DNA from: Tissierellales bacterium
GTDB lineage: Bacteria; Bacillota; Clostridia; Tissierellales; Dethiosulfatibacteraceae
Assembly: GCA_016938195.1 (NCBI GenBank)
Contig: JAFGVC010000027.1
Location: forward strand, 1-50,439
Direction of reading: 5' to 3'
Length of the DNA: 50,439 nucleotides
In this document: piece after piece, positions 19,833 to 28,433 of the stretch
How the letters are laid out: every line of letters starts with the position of its first letter
Position numbering within the stretch: the stretch's first letter is position 1
Position numbers and translations under genes: made by a program
Notes under the pieces: generated by a model
What the model was told of the DNA's origin: nothing
Database searches by the model: none
What the model saw: the letters and a program-made list of their open reading frames with translations, nothing else

Positions 19833-20792
19833 CTATTTTGAGCCATCAAAGAGATGGCATGCGACAAAATGACCGGGAGAAATTTCTTTTAAAGAGGGTT
19901 CAGTTTCCCTACAGATGTCTTCAGCATAATTGCAACGATTTGAGAAGCGACAATTGGCTTTAGGATTGATTGGAGAGGTAATCTCACCCTTCAAAATAAT
20001 TTTTTCGCTTCTTTTATCGAGAGAAGGTCTTGGAATCGCAGATAATAAAGCTTGTGTATAAGGATGTACAGGATGTGTAAAGAGCTCTTCTGAAGGAGCC
20101 TTCTCAACAATTTTACCTAAATACATGACAGCTATATCATCTGAAAAGTGATTGACTACTGATAAGTCATGAGTAATAAAAATGTAGGTCAATCCAAGCT
20201 GCTTTTGTAGCGATTTCATTAAATTGAGAATTTGTGCCTGTATTGAAACATCCAGTGCCGAAACGGGTTCATCACAGACAATGAATTCGGTATTTAATGC
20301 AAGGGCTCTTGCAATCCCGATTCGTTGCCTACGACCTCCATCGAGTTCATGAGGATAGGTATTAATTAATCTTCTAGATAAACCTACAAGATCCATCAAT
20401 TCCAAAACACGATTGTATCGGTCTTCTTTGTTGACAATCAACTTATTAAGCTTGATAGGCTCTTCGATTATTTGACTGACACTCATTCTAGGGTCAAGAG
20501 AAGAAAAAGGATCTTGGAAAATAATCTGCATTTCTTTTCTCAACTCGCGCATTTCATTCTTGTCAATTGACAAGATGTTTCTACCTTTATAAAGAACTTC
20601 TCCACCGGTAGCTTCTAGAAGCCTTAAAATGACTCTACCTGTTGTTGATTTGCCACAACCTGATTCACCTACAATCCCTAAGGTTTTACCTTTTTCAATA
20701 GAAAAATTGACATCATCAACCGCATGAAGCTTTCCTTTAGGGGTATCAAAATATTTCTTAAGGTTTTTTACTTCTAACAATATCTCAGACAA
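19833..20792 (-). CDS. dppF: Peptide ABC transporter ATP-binding protein DppF
   Basis: A 319-residue ATPase, last gene of the dpp operon. Walker A is GESGCGKST and Walker B IVCDEP (171-176). The ABC signature is LDGGR (150-154) instead of LSGGQ: the serine that touches the ATP gamma-phosphate is replaced by aspartate and the glutamine by arginine. This suggests that one of the two ATP sites in the DppD-DppF dimer is non-canonical. The C-terminal cysteine cluster (CRFSNRCNYAEDIC, then a further CHLF) fits a 4Fe-4S motif known in the family. It lies 15 bp after dppD. Confidence 0.94.
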   Translation of the reverse strand: MSEILLEVKNLKKYFDTPKGKLHAVDDVNFSIEKGKTLGIVGESGCGKSTTGRVILRLLEATGGEVLYKGRNILSIDKNEMRELRKEMQIIFQDPFSSLDPRMSVSQIIEEPIKLNKLIVNKEDRYNRVLELMDLVGLSRRLINTYPHELDGGRRQRIGIARALALNTEFIVCDEPVSALDVSIQAQILNLMKSLQKQLGLTYIFITHDLSVVNHFSDDIAVMYLGKIVEKAPSEELFTHPVHPYTQALLSAIPRPSLDKRSEKIILKGEITSPINPKANCRFSNRCNYAEDICRETEPSLKEISPGHFVACHLFDGSK

Positions 20793-20807
20793 TTTGATTT
20801 CTCCCTT

Positions 20808-21806
20808 CTATTCTTGATGGCGACCTAATTTAAAATCAATATCGGTCGCATATAAATGACATTCGGTGTAATGATTTTCAGAGAAAAAGATTTTTTGAGG
20901 GGACTTTTCTCTGCAAATAGGCATAACATAATCACATCGATCTGCAAAAGAACAACCTGTGGGTAAATTATAAGGGTCTGACATAAGTCCTTTTATGGGT
21001 TTTAATTCGGCCTTTCTGTTATCTATATTAGGAATTGAATTAAAAAGTCCTTCTGTATAAGGGTGCTTAGTAGTTAGGAAAATATCCTGCAAGCTTCCTT
21101 TTTCAACAATGCGTCCTGCATACATAATCGCTACATCATCGCATACCTCTGCAACAACTCCTAAATCGTGAGTAATCAAAATCATGGACATCTCATATTT
21201 AGTCTTCAATTCCTTCATCAGCTCTAATACTTGGGCTTGAATCGTTACATCCAGAGCCGTAGTAGGTTCATCGGCGATCAGAAGCTTTGGGCTACAGGAT
21301 AAAGCAATAGCGATAATAACTCTTTGCTTCATGCCTCCTGAAAACTGGTGGGGATAATCATTTCTTCTGTTGCCAGGTATTCCAACCAATTCAAGCATTT
21401 CTTCAGCTTTTTTGTTAGCTTTTTCTTGATTAAGCTTCTGATGGATCATGATAGCTTCAGCGATTTGATCTCCTACTGTGATGACGGGATTTAAGGCCGT
21501 CATAGGATCTTGAAAAATCATAGACACAATATTGCCACGCATTCGCTCCATTTCTTTTTCGGAAATATTAAAAATATCCGTATCATCCAATCGTATAGTA
21601 CCACCAATAATTTTCCCCGGAGGATGAGGGACCAGTCTCAAAATGGACATAGCTGTTGTGGTTTTTCCTGCGCCTGTTTCTCCGACAAGTCCGAGAGTTT
21701 TACCCTTTTGAAGTTTAATATCGATTCCATTGACAGCCGATACAGTTCCGTCATCGGTTACATATTGAACCTGAAGATTTTCTATATCTAATAAATAATC
21801 ATTCAT
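20808..21806 (-). CDS. dppD: Peptide ABC transporter ATP-binding protein DppD
   Basis: A 332-residue ATPase. Walker A is GETGAGKTT, the signature is FSGGMKQRV, canonical, and Walker B is [12 protein letters not shown]. The C-terminal cysteines ([14 protein letters not shown]) match the DppD extension. It follows dppC by 12 bp and precedes dppF. Confidence 0.94.
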   Translation of the reverse strand: MNDYLLDIENLQVQYVTDDGTVSAVNGIDIKLQKGKTLGLVGETGAGKTTTAMSILRLVPHPPGKIIGGTIRLDDTDIFNISEKEMERMRGNIVSMIFQDPMTALNPVITVGDQIAEAIMIHQKLNQEKANKKAEEMLELVGIPGNRRNDYPHQFSGGMKQRVIIAIALSCSPKLLIADEPTTALDVTIQAQVLELMKELKTKYEMSMILITHDLGVVAEVCDDVAIMYAGRIVEKGSLQDIFLTTKHPYTEGLFNSIPNIDNRKAELKPIKGLMSDPYNLPTGCSFADRCDYVMPICREKSPQKIFFSENHYTECHLYATDIDFKLGRHQE

Positions 21807-21818
21807 CTAAATTCACCC

Positions 21819-22682
21819 CTATTTTAACTTTGGATCCAATGCATCCCTTAGACCGTCTCCGATAAGATTTAAAGACAAAACAGCTAGTACAATAGCCATT
21901 CCCGGATACATAACAATATACATATGGTCTCTGATGTAATTTCTTCCACCGGCTAGCATGCCACCCCATTCAGGAGTCGGCGGTTTTATCCCGAGTCCTA
22001 TGAAGCTTAAAGATGATGTTGCCATGATGGCTGTCGCTACCTTTAACGTAGAAAAAACAATAATGGGAGCCATGGAATTAGGCAATACATGCTTAAGAAT
22101 GATTGTATGGTCTTTGGCGCCAATCGCTTTGGCTGCTTCTATAAATTCTTGGTCCTTTACACTTAATACCGAGGCGCGTACTACCCTTGCAAAGCCCGGA
22201 ATATTGGATATACCGACGGCAATCATTAGATTTACAATGCTAGCCCCTAGAGCGGCTACAATAGTAATGGCTAAAAGAATGGTTGGAATCGCTAAGAGAA
22301 CATCCAAAACACGCATGATGGCATTGTCTAGACGCCCACCGTAATAACCGGCGATAGCACCGAGAAAGCCTCCGATGGATAAGGCGATACTGACTGAAAT
22401 CACACCAACGAAAAGGGAAATCCGAGTACCATAAACTATCCTGGCAAAAATATCGCGACCAAATTCATCTGTTCCAAAAAGATGGTCTTGGCTTGGAGGT
22501 TGAAATCTTTCCTTGACATTAATTTTTATGGCTTGCTCGTTATAATCAGCCAATAAAGGGGCAAATAAAGCCACAAGTATAAATATAGCGATAAGGATGA
22601 GCCCTGCTATAGCGGCTTTGCTTTTTCGCAATCTTCGCCATACGTCAGCTGACTGGCTTCTTTTTTTGCTTTTATCTAACAT
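21819..22682 (-). CDS. dppC: Peptide ABC transporter permease DppC
   Basis: A 287-residue permease. The ATG at 22682 is chosen over an in-frame TTG at 22688 because AGGAGG (22695-22690) is 7 bp from the ATG and only 1 bp from the TTG. The transport domain opens with FGTDEFGRDIFARIVYGTR; the coupling segment is SVKDQEFIEAAKAIGA. Unlike OppC here, it has no extracytoplasmic insert. Confidence 0.94.
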   Translation of the reverse strand: MLDKSKKRSQSADVWRRLRKSKAAIAGLILIAIFILVALFAPLLADYNEQAIKINVKERFQPPSQDHLFGTDEFGRDIFARIVYGTRISLFVGVISVSIALSIGGFLGAIAGYYGGRLDNAIMRVLDVLLAIPTILLAITIVAALGASIVNLMIAVGISNIPGFARVVRASVLSVKDQEFIEAAKAIGAKDHTIILKHVLPNSMAPIIVFSTLKVATAIMATSSLSFIGLGIKPPTPEWGGMLAGGRNYIRDHMYIVMYPGMAIVLAVLSLNLIGDGLRDALDPKLK

Positions 22683-22693
22683 ATTCAAGCCTC

Positions 22694-23620
22694 CTATCTG
22701 TAATTTGCCCTGATTCTAGGGTCAATGTAAGCATACAGTATATCAATAATCAAATTGACGATACTGAAAGAAAGAGCAAATACAATGATACATCCGAGAA
22801 CCATTGGGGTGTCTTTTCTTTGAATGGATTCGACCATGAGCCGTCCGATACCCGGCCAAGAAAAGACGGTTTCGGTAAGAACCGCTCCTCCCAAAAGGAT
22901 GCCGAACTCAAGACCAATTACAGTGATTGCAGGGATTAAAGCATTTTTCAAGGCGTGTTTTCTTATAACTATATTTTTGCTGACACCTTTAGCTTTTGCA
23001 GTATTGATGTAATCTTGACGCACAACCTCCAGCATTGAAGAACGTGTTGTACGTGTAATGCTGGCCGTGGATGCTATTGCAAGCGTGAAAGCAGGCAAGA
23101 CAAGACTTTTTAGGCCATCCATGCCACCGGAAGGAAACCATCTGAAATTTAAAGAAAAGGCAATAATCAATATTAATCCCGTCCAGAACGAAGGCATTGA
23201 GACACCTACTAGGGCAAATATCATGCCCACACTGTCAAAAATCGAATATTGTTTGGTGGCCGATATGATACCTATAGGAATTGAGATAATAATAGAAATT
23301 ATGATGGCGCTAATCGTTAATTTGAAAGTATTGGGAAATCTTTGTCCAATTTCTCCGACTACTGTTTTACCTGTTGAATAGGAGGTGCCGAGATCTCCCT
23401 TTAACAAATTTGTCATGTATCTTCCGTATTGGACAATAACCGGATCATTTAAACCCATTTCTTCCCTTAGAGCCCGAATAGACTCTTCTGTGGCACCGTC
23501 CCCTAAAATCATGGATGCGGCATCACCGGGTGTCAGGTTGATGATGAAAAAAACAAGAAACGTGACCCCTATCATAACAGGAATCATCATTGCTATTCTT
23601 CTGAATATATATTTATACAT
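22694..23620 (-). CDS. dppB: Peptide ABC transporter permease DppB
   Basis: A 308-residue permease. The ATG at 23620 (MYKYIFRRIAMM) has GGGAGG just upstream; the longer open frame to 23647 lacks one. The motif region VVRQDYINTAKAKGVS and the C-terminal YAYIDPRIR are typical. It is separated from dppA by 96 bp containing a hairpin. Confidence 0.94.
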   Translation of the reverse strand: MYKYIFRRIAMMIPVMIGVTFLVFFIINLTPGDAASMILGDGATEESIRALREEMGLNDPVIVQYGRYMTNLLKGDLGTSYSTGKTVVGEIGQRFPNTFKLTISAIIISIIISIPIGIISATKQYSIFDSVGMIFALVGVSMPSFWTGLILIIAFSLNFRWFPSGGMDGLKSLVLPAFTLAIASTASITRTTRSSMLEVVRQDYINTAKAKGVSKNIVIRKHALKNALIPAITVIGLEFGILLGGAVLTETVFSWPGIGRLMVESIQRKDTPMVLGCIIVFALSFSIVNLIIDILYAYIDPRIRANYR

Positions 23621-23673
23621 AATGCCTCCCAATCTGAGTACGGACAAAATCGTGAGATTTGATAAAATGATGT

Positions 23674-23703
23674 TTGGCGATCCAATCTATATCAGACCGC
23701 CAA
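23674..23703 (-). promoter_or_regulatory. Intercistronic hairpin between dppA and dppB
   Basis: TTGGCG and CGCCAA form a perfect 6-bp stem around an 18-nt loop, without a U-run. Such structures behind solute-binding-protein genes often protect the upstream mRNA, giving more binding protein than permease. Confidence 0.5.
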
Positions 23704-23716
23704 GCATGACTAAAAA

Positions 23717-25270
23717 TTAATAATGGATTTTCTCTATATTCCAAAGTCCTTGAGGGCTTAGTTCAACATCTTTAAGTGCGGCATTTGCACCGACGATATT
23801 ATTTTTGATGAACAATGGAACGATAGGCGCCTCTTCCATGATATATTGATGGAATTCATTGTATAGGCCGATACGTTTCTGAAGGTCAAGCTCTTTTCTA
23901 GCGTCAACGATATAGTTATCAATCTTTTCGTTATTGATTCTTGAGAAATTCATGCCACCTATATTTTCAGAATAGTAAAGCGGAGTAATTGTTGAGTCAG
24001 GATCCGGATTAGATGTCCAGCCTAAAACGAAAGTTTCTTCTTCACCCTTCATCAATACATCGATGTAAGTACCCCATTCAAACATTTCGATTTCAGCAGT
24101 GACGCCTATTTCCATCAGGTTGCCTTGAATAATCTCAGCAATTCTCTTTCTTTCATCGCCTGAAGCCCAGATAGTGGTCGTGAAACCATCCGGATAACCG
24201 GCTTGTGCCAACAATTCTTTTGCCTTCTCAGGATTATACTCATAATCTGAGGCTTTGAATCCAAGCATAGAAGGAGCCAATACGGATTTAGCTTCTGTTC
24301 CTGCACCTTCAATAGCGACGATCATGATGGCTTCTTTATCGATAGCATAGTTTAAGGCTTGTCGGACTAATTTGTTGTCATAAGGCGCTTTTTCATTATT
24401 CATACCAAAGAAATCAACTCGGGTAGAAGGATTTTGGTAAAGTGTCAGGTCAGCGTTGTCTTCTACTTTGCCGAGATCAATTGTTTGAAGCTCGTCAACG
24501 ATATCAACTTCACCCGTTTCCAAAGCGATAGTTCTTGAAGTTCCTTCAGGAATAACGCGGAAAACAATCTTAGCCATTTGACCCATATTGTCAGCGTCAT
24601 AATAGTTTTCGTTTTTAGCTAATACCACTCTGTCGCCTGAAGCCCACTCAACAAAGGTATATGGACCTGAGCCAACCGGGTTTTTGAATTCGTCGCCTGA
24701 TTCTACATAAGCTTCAGGAACGATAGATGCGCCGGCGTGTACCAATGTGTATAAGAATGGTGCAAAAGCGATTTTAGTTGTGATTTTTACTGTATAATCA
24801 TCTACAATCTCAATAGATTCAACTTCACTCAATACGTGCTGTACCTTAGGCATTGTTTGTGATCGCTCAAGACTATATTTGACATCCTTGGAGGTCATAG
24901 GTGTGCCATCATGGAATGTTACACCCTCTTTAATCTTGATAACCCATTCAGTATCAGAAGGCTGTTCCCAAGATTCAGCTAAGTCAGGCACGACTTCAAA
25001 ATCAGTGTTTAATTTGAACAGTCTGTTAAACAGAAGGAAGGATACTCTTTCTGATTTGGTATCATTATGGCCTTGTGGGTCTAATGATGTGATATCTGCA
25101 GAAAGCGCGATAACGAGCTCCTCTTTAACCGGCGCAGCAGGCTCTGTAGCTGCGGTTGTATCCTCTTGACTTGGTGCTGCAGTAGTGGTTTCTGCCGGTT
25201 TAGAGCAGCCAACTCCCAAAGATAAAACCAAAACAAGAATCAATAATAATGATAATCCTCTTTTTTTCAT
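23717..25270 (-). CDS. dppA: Peptide-binding lipoprotein (SBP_bac_5 family)
   Basis: A 517-residue extracellular binding protein. The signal peptide ends in lipobox GVGC, followed by a Thr/Ala/Glu linker much like that of the OppA upstream. The family motif around ADITSLDPQGHND and the segment DGTPMTSKDVKYSLER are present. It is the first transporter gene after the M20 peptidase and the two are 63 bp apart. Specificity unknown; the two co-encoded peptidases suggest small peptides. Confidence 0.94.
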   Translation of the reverse strand: MKKRGLSLLLILVLVLSLGVGCSKPAETTTAAPSQEDTTAATEPAAPVKEELVIALSADITSLDPQGHNDTKSERVSFLLFNRLFKLNTDFEVVPDLAESWEQPSDTEWVIKIKEGVTFHDGTPMTSKDVKYSLERSQTMPKVQHVLSEVESIEIVDDYTVKITTKIAFAPFLYTLVHAGASIVPEAYVESGDEFKNPVGSGPYTFVEWASGDRVVLAKNENYYDADNMGQMAKIVFRVIPEGTSRTIALETGEVDIVDELQTIDLGKVEDNADLTLYQNPSTRVDFFGMNNEKAPYDNKLVRQALNYAIDKEAIMIVAIEGAGTEAKSVLAPSMLGFKASDYEYNPEKAKELLAQAGYPDGFTTTIWASGDERKRIAEIIQGNLMEIGVTAEIEMFEWGTYIDVLMKGEEETFVLGWTSNPDPDSTITPLYYSENIGGMNFSRINNEKIDNYIVDARKELDLQKRIGLYNEFHQYIMEEAPIVPLFIKNNIVGANAALKDVELSPQGLWNIEKIHY

Positions 25271-25333
25271 ATTTCTCTCCTCTTTTTCTTTTGAATTTTG
25301 TGGATATATTTTAAAAGGTTGCCCTTTTAATAC

Positions 25334-26398
25334 CTATTTAAAATTTTTAGCATAATCAATCAATATAAGTTGAAGCTTTTGCATCGATTCAACGTCTAGA
25401 TATTCATCGTCTCCATGCCAATTGGCTCCGGAGGGACCAAATTCTATGGCCGGTATACCTTTAGCAGCGAAGAAACGACCGTCAGAGCCACCATGTTGAC
25501 CGGAAAAGGTAATTTCGGCTTTTGGAGTGACAGCTTTGATTGACAATTCAAGTTGTCTGATATAATCGCTATTTGGATCAACCCGCACGCCATGTTCTAT
25601 GGATCGGACAACAACCTCGCCATCGATGGCACTCTCTATATCTCTTACAATAGTTTCCGGGTTGACATGAGGAACATAGCGAATATCCAGTCCCATGACA
25701 CATCGATCAGGCACCCGGTTGTAGATATCCCCTCCTGTAATCATAGCTAAATTGACAGTTGAAGATTCATAAAAATCACTTCCCTCAGATAATACCGGTA
25801 AAGCACGAATGATTTCAAAATTAGCTATTGATTTTTCAATGGCATTGATGCCGGTCCAAGGTCTAGATCCATGTGCGGATACGCCTTTTGTGACGATGTC
25901 CATAATGATAATACCCTTTGCTTGCACAGATATATTCATAAGTGTAGGCTCTGTGCAAATAACAAAATCACCGACATAGCCTTGTTCAACTAAATATTTA
26001 CTGCATTTTTTTCCGCCTGTTTCTTCATCCGTAACCAACTGCAGCATGACTTTGCAATTGAGCTTTTCATTTTTAAGCGCAATCATAGCTCCAATCATGG
26101 CGACACAGCCACCCTTCATATCAGCAGACCCTCGACCATAAATTCTCCCGTCTTTTTCGTAAGGGAGAAACTGGTCTTTTTGACCGGATACGACATCTAA
26201 ATGGCCATTGAAGACCAATGTTTTAGGCCCTTCGCCGATAGTAGCGACAAAGCTTCTAAAGCCTTTATTGTCAACGATTTCCCCATGAATTCCGTGATTA
26301 GCAAGATGTTCAATCACAAAATCGAGGGCCAAGTCAACTTGACTTCTAATGGAGGAATCATAGGTGATGAGTTTTTTCAATAATTGCATTTCGTTCAT
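25334..26398 (-). CDS. M20-family metallopeptidase (ArgE/DapE/Acy1 type)
   Basis: A 354-residue zinc hydrolase. Metal and catalytic motifs visible: FNGHLDVV (His ligand and Asp), GRGSADMKGG (bridging Asp), TDEETGG (catalytic and ligand Glu) and the EPT segment. The dimerisation domain follows in the middle, and HGGSDGR with a final HGDDEY closes the active site. It overlaps the upstream S9 peptidase gene by 4 bp. Likely a di- or tripeptidase or deacylase acting on peptides imported by Dpp; exact substrate not deducible. Confidence 0.88.
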   Translation of the reverse strand: MNEMQLLKKLITYDSSIRSQVDLALDFVIEHLANHGIHGEIVDNKGFRSFVATIGEGPKTLVFNGHLDVVSGQKDQFLPYEKDGRIYGRGSADMKGGCVAMIGAMIALKNEKLNCKVMLQLVTDEETGGKKCSKYLVEQGYVGDFVICTEPTLMNISVQAKGIIIMDIVTKGVSAHGSRPWTGINAIEKSIANFEIIRALPVLSEGSDFYESSTVNLAMITGGDIYNRVPDRCVMGLDIRYVPHVNPETIVRDIESAIDGEVVVRSIEHGVRVDPNSDYIRQLELSIKAVTPKAEITFSGQHGGSDGRFFAAKGIPAIEFGPSGANWHGDDEYLDVESMQKLQLILIDYAKNFK

Positions 26399-28314
26399 GA
26401 AATGGCTCCTCTTCTTAAGTATTTATCAAACCAACGAGTTATTTCATCAAGTCTCTTTTTTTTGCTTTGCGGCCTTCCTTTTACTATTAATCCATGATTT
26501 TCTCCTTCAAAGAGGCAAAATCGAGCTTCCTGACCCATAAATCGAAGGGCTGAAAAAAGATTCAGAGATTCGGTATAGTGACATCTTCGATCATCCTTGC
26601 CGTGAATGAATAATATAGGCGTGTTGATTTGATTGGCTTGAAAAATCGGAGAATCCTTAATATAAGTCTCCAGGGAGGTCCAAGGTGTTTCACCGTTCAT
26701 ATATTCAATTGCAAAATCGGTGCCAATATCGGTTGATGTAAAGGAAGTCATCAAATTACTAATTCCTCTTTCTGAGACAGCCGCACTAAAACGATTCGTA
26801 TGAGCTACAATATAATTCGTCATATAACCGCCATAGGATCCACCGATTACGCCCAAAAGCTCCTTGTCAATTTGGGGAAAATCTTTTAAGACAGTATCGG
26901 TAAAATCCATCAGTTCCTGAAAAGGCAAATCGGCAAAATGTCCGCGAATATTAGAAAAATCATCGCCGGCAATACCACTCCCACTTGGATTGGCATAAAA
27001 TACGAAATATCCAAGAGAGCATAACAGCTGGGCATCGTGATTGTAAACATCCGAGTAAGCCATTTTAGGACCTCCGTGTATCATGAGAATACCTGGATAT
27101 TTTCGGTCCTGAATAGCTTGGACCGGCGGGAATACCCATCCTTCTATAGAGGTATTATTTGAGAAAAGCTTAATTTTTTCAGGTGTTGACAGCATTTTTT
27201 CTTTTAACCAAGCGTTGTGGCTAGTTAAGCAAATTAATCGCTGCCCTTGCAGACAATAAAGCTCATGAAGCTCAAGATTTTTAAGTCCAACTAAGTATAT
27301 CCCTTGATGTGTTATACAGTAGGCATGGATAGCCGTGAGACTGGTTTCGATTACGGTTGTTTGTCCATTCATTTGCGTTTGATAAATCAATTGGCGACTA
27401 CCGACATTGCGGATGCTATAAACACACCCATCAAATGCAAACATAGGAGAAGAAGTCGAAAATGCACAATCTGTAATGATGTTGGGATGTTCGTTACTGA
27501 AATCAATCGGCTGTCCCAATGCTTCAAATTCAAGGGAGCGGGCGGATACCTTGTAAAGCTGCTGATGGTCATTTCTGCTTTGGACGCTTAGATTGACACC
27601 CGCAAACACAATATATTCTTCTGAGACAGAAGAAAGATAATCTATTCTATAATTCTGAAGCTGACAACGGGTCAATTCTTCAGTAGCAAGACGATATAGA
27701 TAAAGCTGACTGGCAACAGGTTTAAATATTTTTTTGTCAAAAGCTGTGAAAGCAATACGAAGATGAGTACGATCAAAAACAATTTGCGCCACATCCATAT
27801 CCAAGGAAGTAATCAGATGAATAGACCGTCCTTTTAGGTCTGAACGCATCAGACTATTGACCTTGTTTCCGGTCACACCCTTTCCTTCTTCAAAAAATGG
27901 CGCAAAAGAGCTGCATTTGACAGATGAGTTACAATTGTCATCTTGTATGATTGCAGTAAAATAGATATGTTCATCCATTATTTCAAAGCTACCGATCTTG
28001 AAAGGCACACATGCCAATAAGGTTAGAGATTCGGAGGACAGCTCAAAAAGATATAGTTCAGTGGCATCACCTTTAATCACAGAGAATACTATGCCTTGTT
28101 GATAAAAAGAAAAGTCGTCCGGCTCAAAAGGCAAAGAGAGATAATGTGTTTGATTTGTGGAAAGCTTCATGGCGCAAACAAGTTTATGGTATCGATTGTG
28201 TTCAAGATTTGATTCGTTGACAAAATACAAAAGAATATCATTTTCTTCATTAACTTTTAGACCGGACAAAACTTGAATATTTAGAAAATCATCGGCTTTA
28301 ATCATCTCTTTCAT
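26395..28314 (-). CDS. S9-family serine peptidase (acylaminoacyl/dipeptidyl-peptidase type)
   Basis: A 639-residue cytoplasmic peptidase: an N-terminal beta-propeller-like region (to about 380), then an alpha/beta-hydrolase domain. The nucleophile is in GGSYGGYM, the Asp in HGKDDRRCHY and the His in EGENHGLI. No signal peptide. It is the promoter-proximal gene of the minus-strand unit S9-M20-dppABCDF, lying directly behind a -24/-12 promoter. A GAGGTG site precedes the ATG. Together the genes import and degrade peptides. Confidence 0.92.
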   Translation of the reverse strand: MKEMIKADDFLNIQVLSGLKVNEENDILLYFVNESNLEHNRYHKLVCAMKLSTNQTHYLSLPFEPDDFSFYQQGIVFSVIKGDATELYLFELSSESLTLLACVPFKIGSFEIMDEHIYFTAIIQDDNCNSSVKCSSFAPFFEEGKGVTGNKVNSLMRSDLKGRSIHLITSLDMDVAQIVFDRTHLRIAFTAFDKKIFKPVASQLYLYRLATEELTRCQLQNYRIDYLSSVSEEYIVFAGVNLSVQSRNDHQQLYKVSARSLEFEALGQPIDFSNEHPNIITDCAFSTSSPMFAFDGCVYSIRNVGSRQLIYQTQMNGQTTVIETSLTAIHAYCITHQGIYLVGLKNLELHELYCLQGQRLICLTSHNAWLKEKMLSTPEKIKLFSNNTSIEGWVFPPVQAIQDRKYPGILMIHGGPKMAYSDVYNHDAQLLCSLGYFVFYANPSGSGIAGDDFSNIRGHFADLPFQELMDFTDTVLKDFPQIDKELLGVIGGSYGGYMTNYIVAHTNRFSAAVSERGISNLMTSFTSTDIGTDFAIEYMNGETPWTSLETYIKDSPIFQANQINTPILFIHGKDDRRCHYTESLNLFSALRFMGQEARFCLFEGENHGLIVKGRPQSKKKRLDEITRWFDKYLRRGAIS

Positions 28315-28336
28315 GTCTTCACCTCGAAATTATACT

Positions 28337-28353
28337 TGCAAAAGTTGTACCAA
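28337..28353 (-). promoter_or_regulatory. Sigma-54 (-24/-12) promoter
   Basis: On the minus strand TGGTAC-N5-TTGCA (28352-28337). The invariant GG and GC are exactly 10 bp apart, as sigma-54 requires. It lies 23 bp upstream of the S9 peptidase ATG and faces away from the sigma-54 activator gene beginning at 28434. Confidence 0.8.
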
Positions 28354-28373
28354 TAGAACATCTTTTAAAAACA

Positions 28374-28402
28374 TTTACAATTATTCTGTGTTATTATAGA
28401 AT
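28374..28402 (+). promoter_or_regulatory. Sigma-A promoter of the activator gene
   Basis: TTTACA (28374-28379), 17-bp spacer, TAGAAT (28397-28402), ending 31 bp before the ATG at 28434. Overlaps a palindrome (28381-28404). Confidence 0.6.
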
Positions 28403-28404
28403 AA
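28381..28404. promoter_or_regulatory. Candidate activator-binding palindrome
   Basis: TTATTCT and AGAATAA form a perfect 7-bp inverted repeat with 10 bp between the arms. It covers the activator's own promoter and sits about 40 bp upstream of the -24 element of the divergent operon, where it could serve both as enhancer and autoregulatory site. Inference from position. Confidence 0.4.
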
Positions 28405-28433
28405 ATGAGAAATAAAATCAGGGAGCGGAAAAC

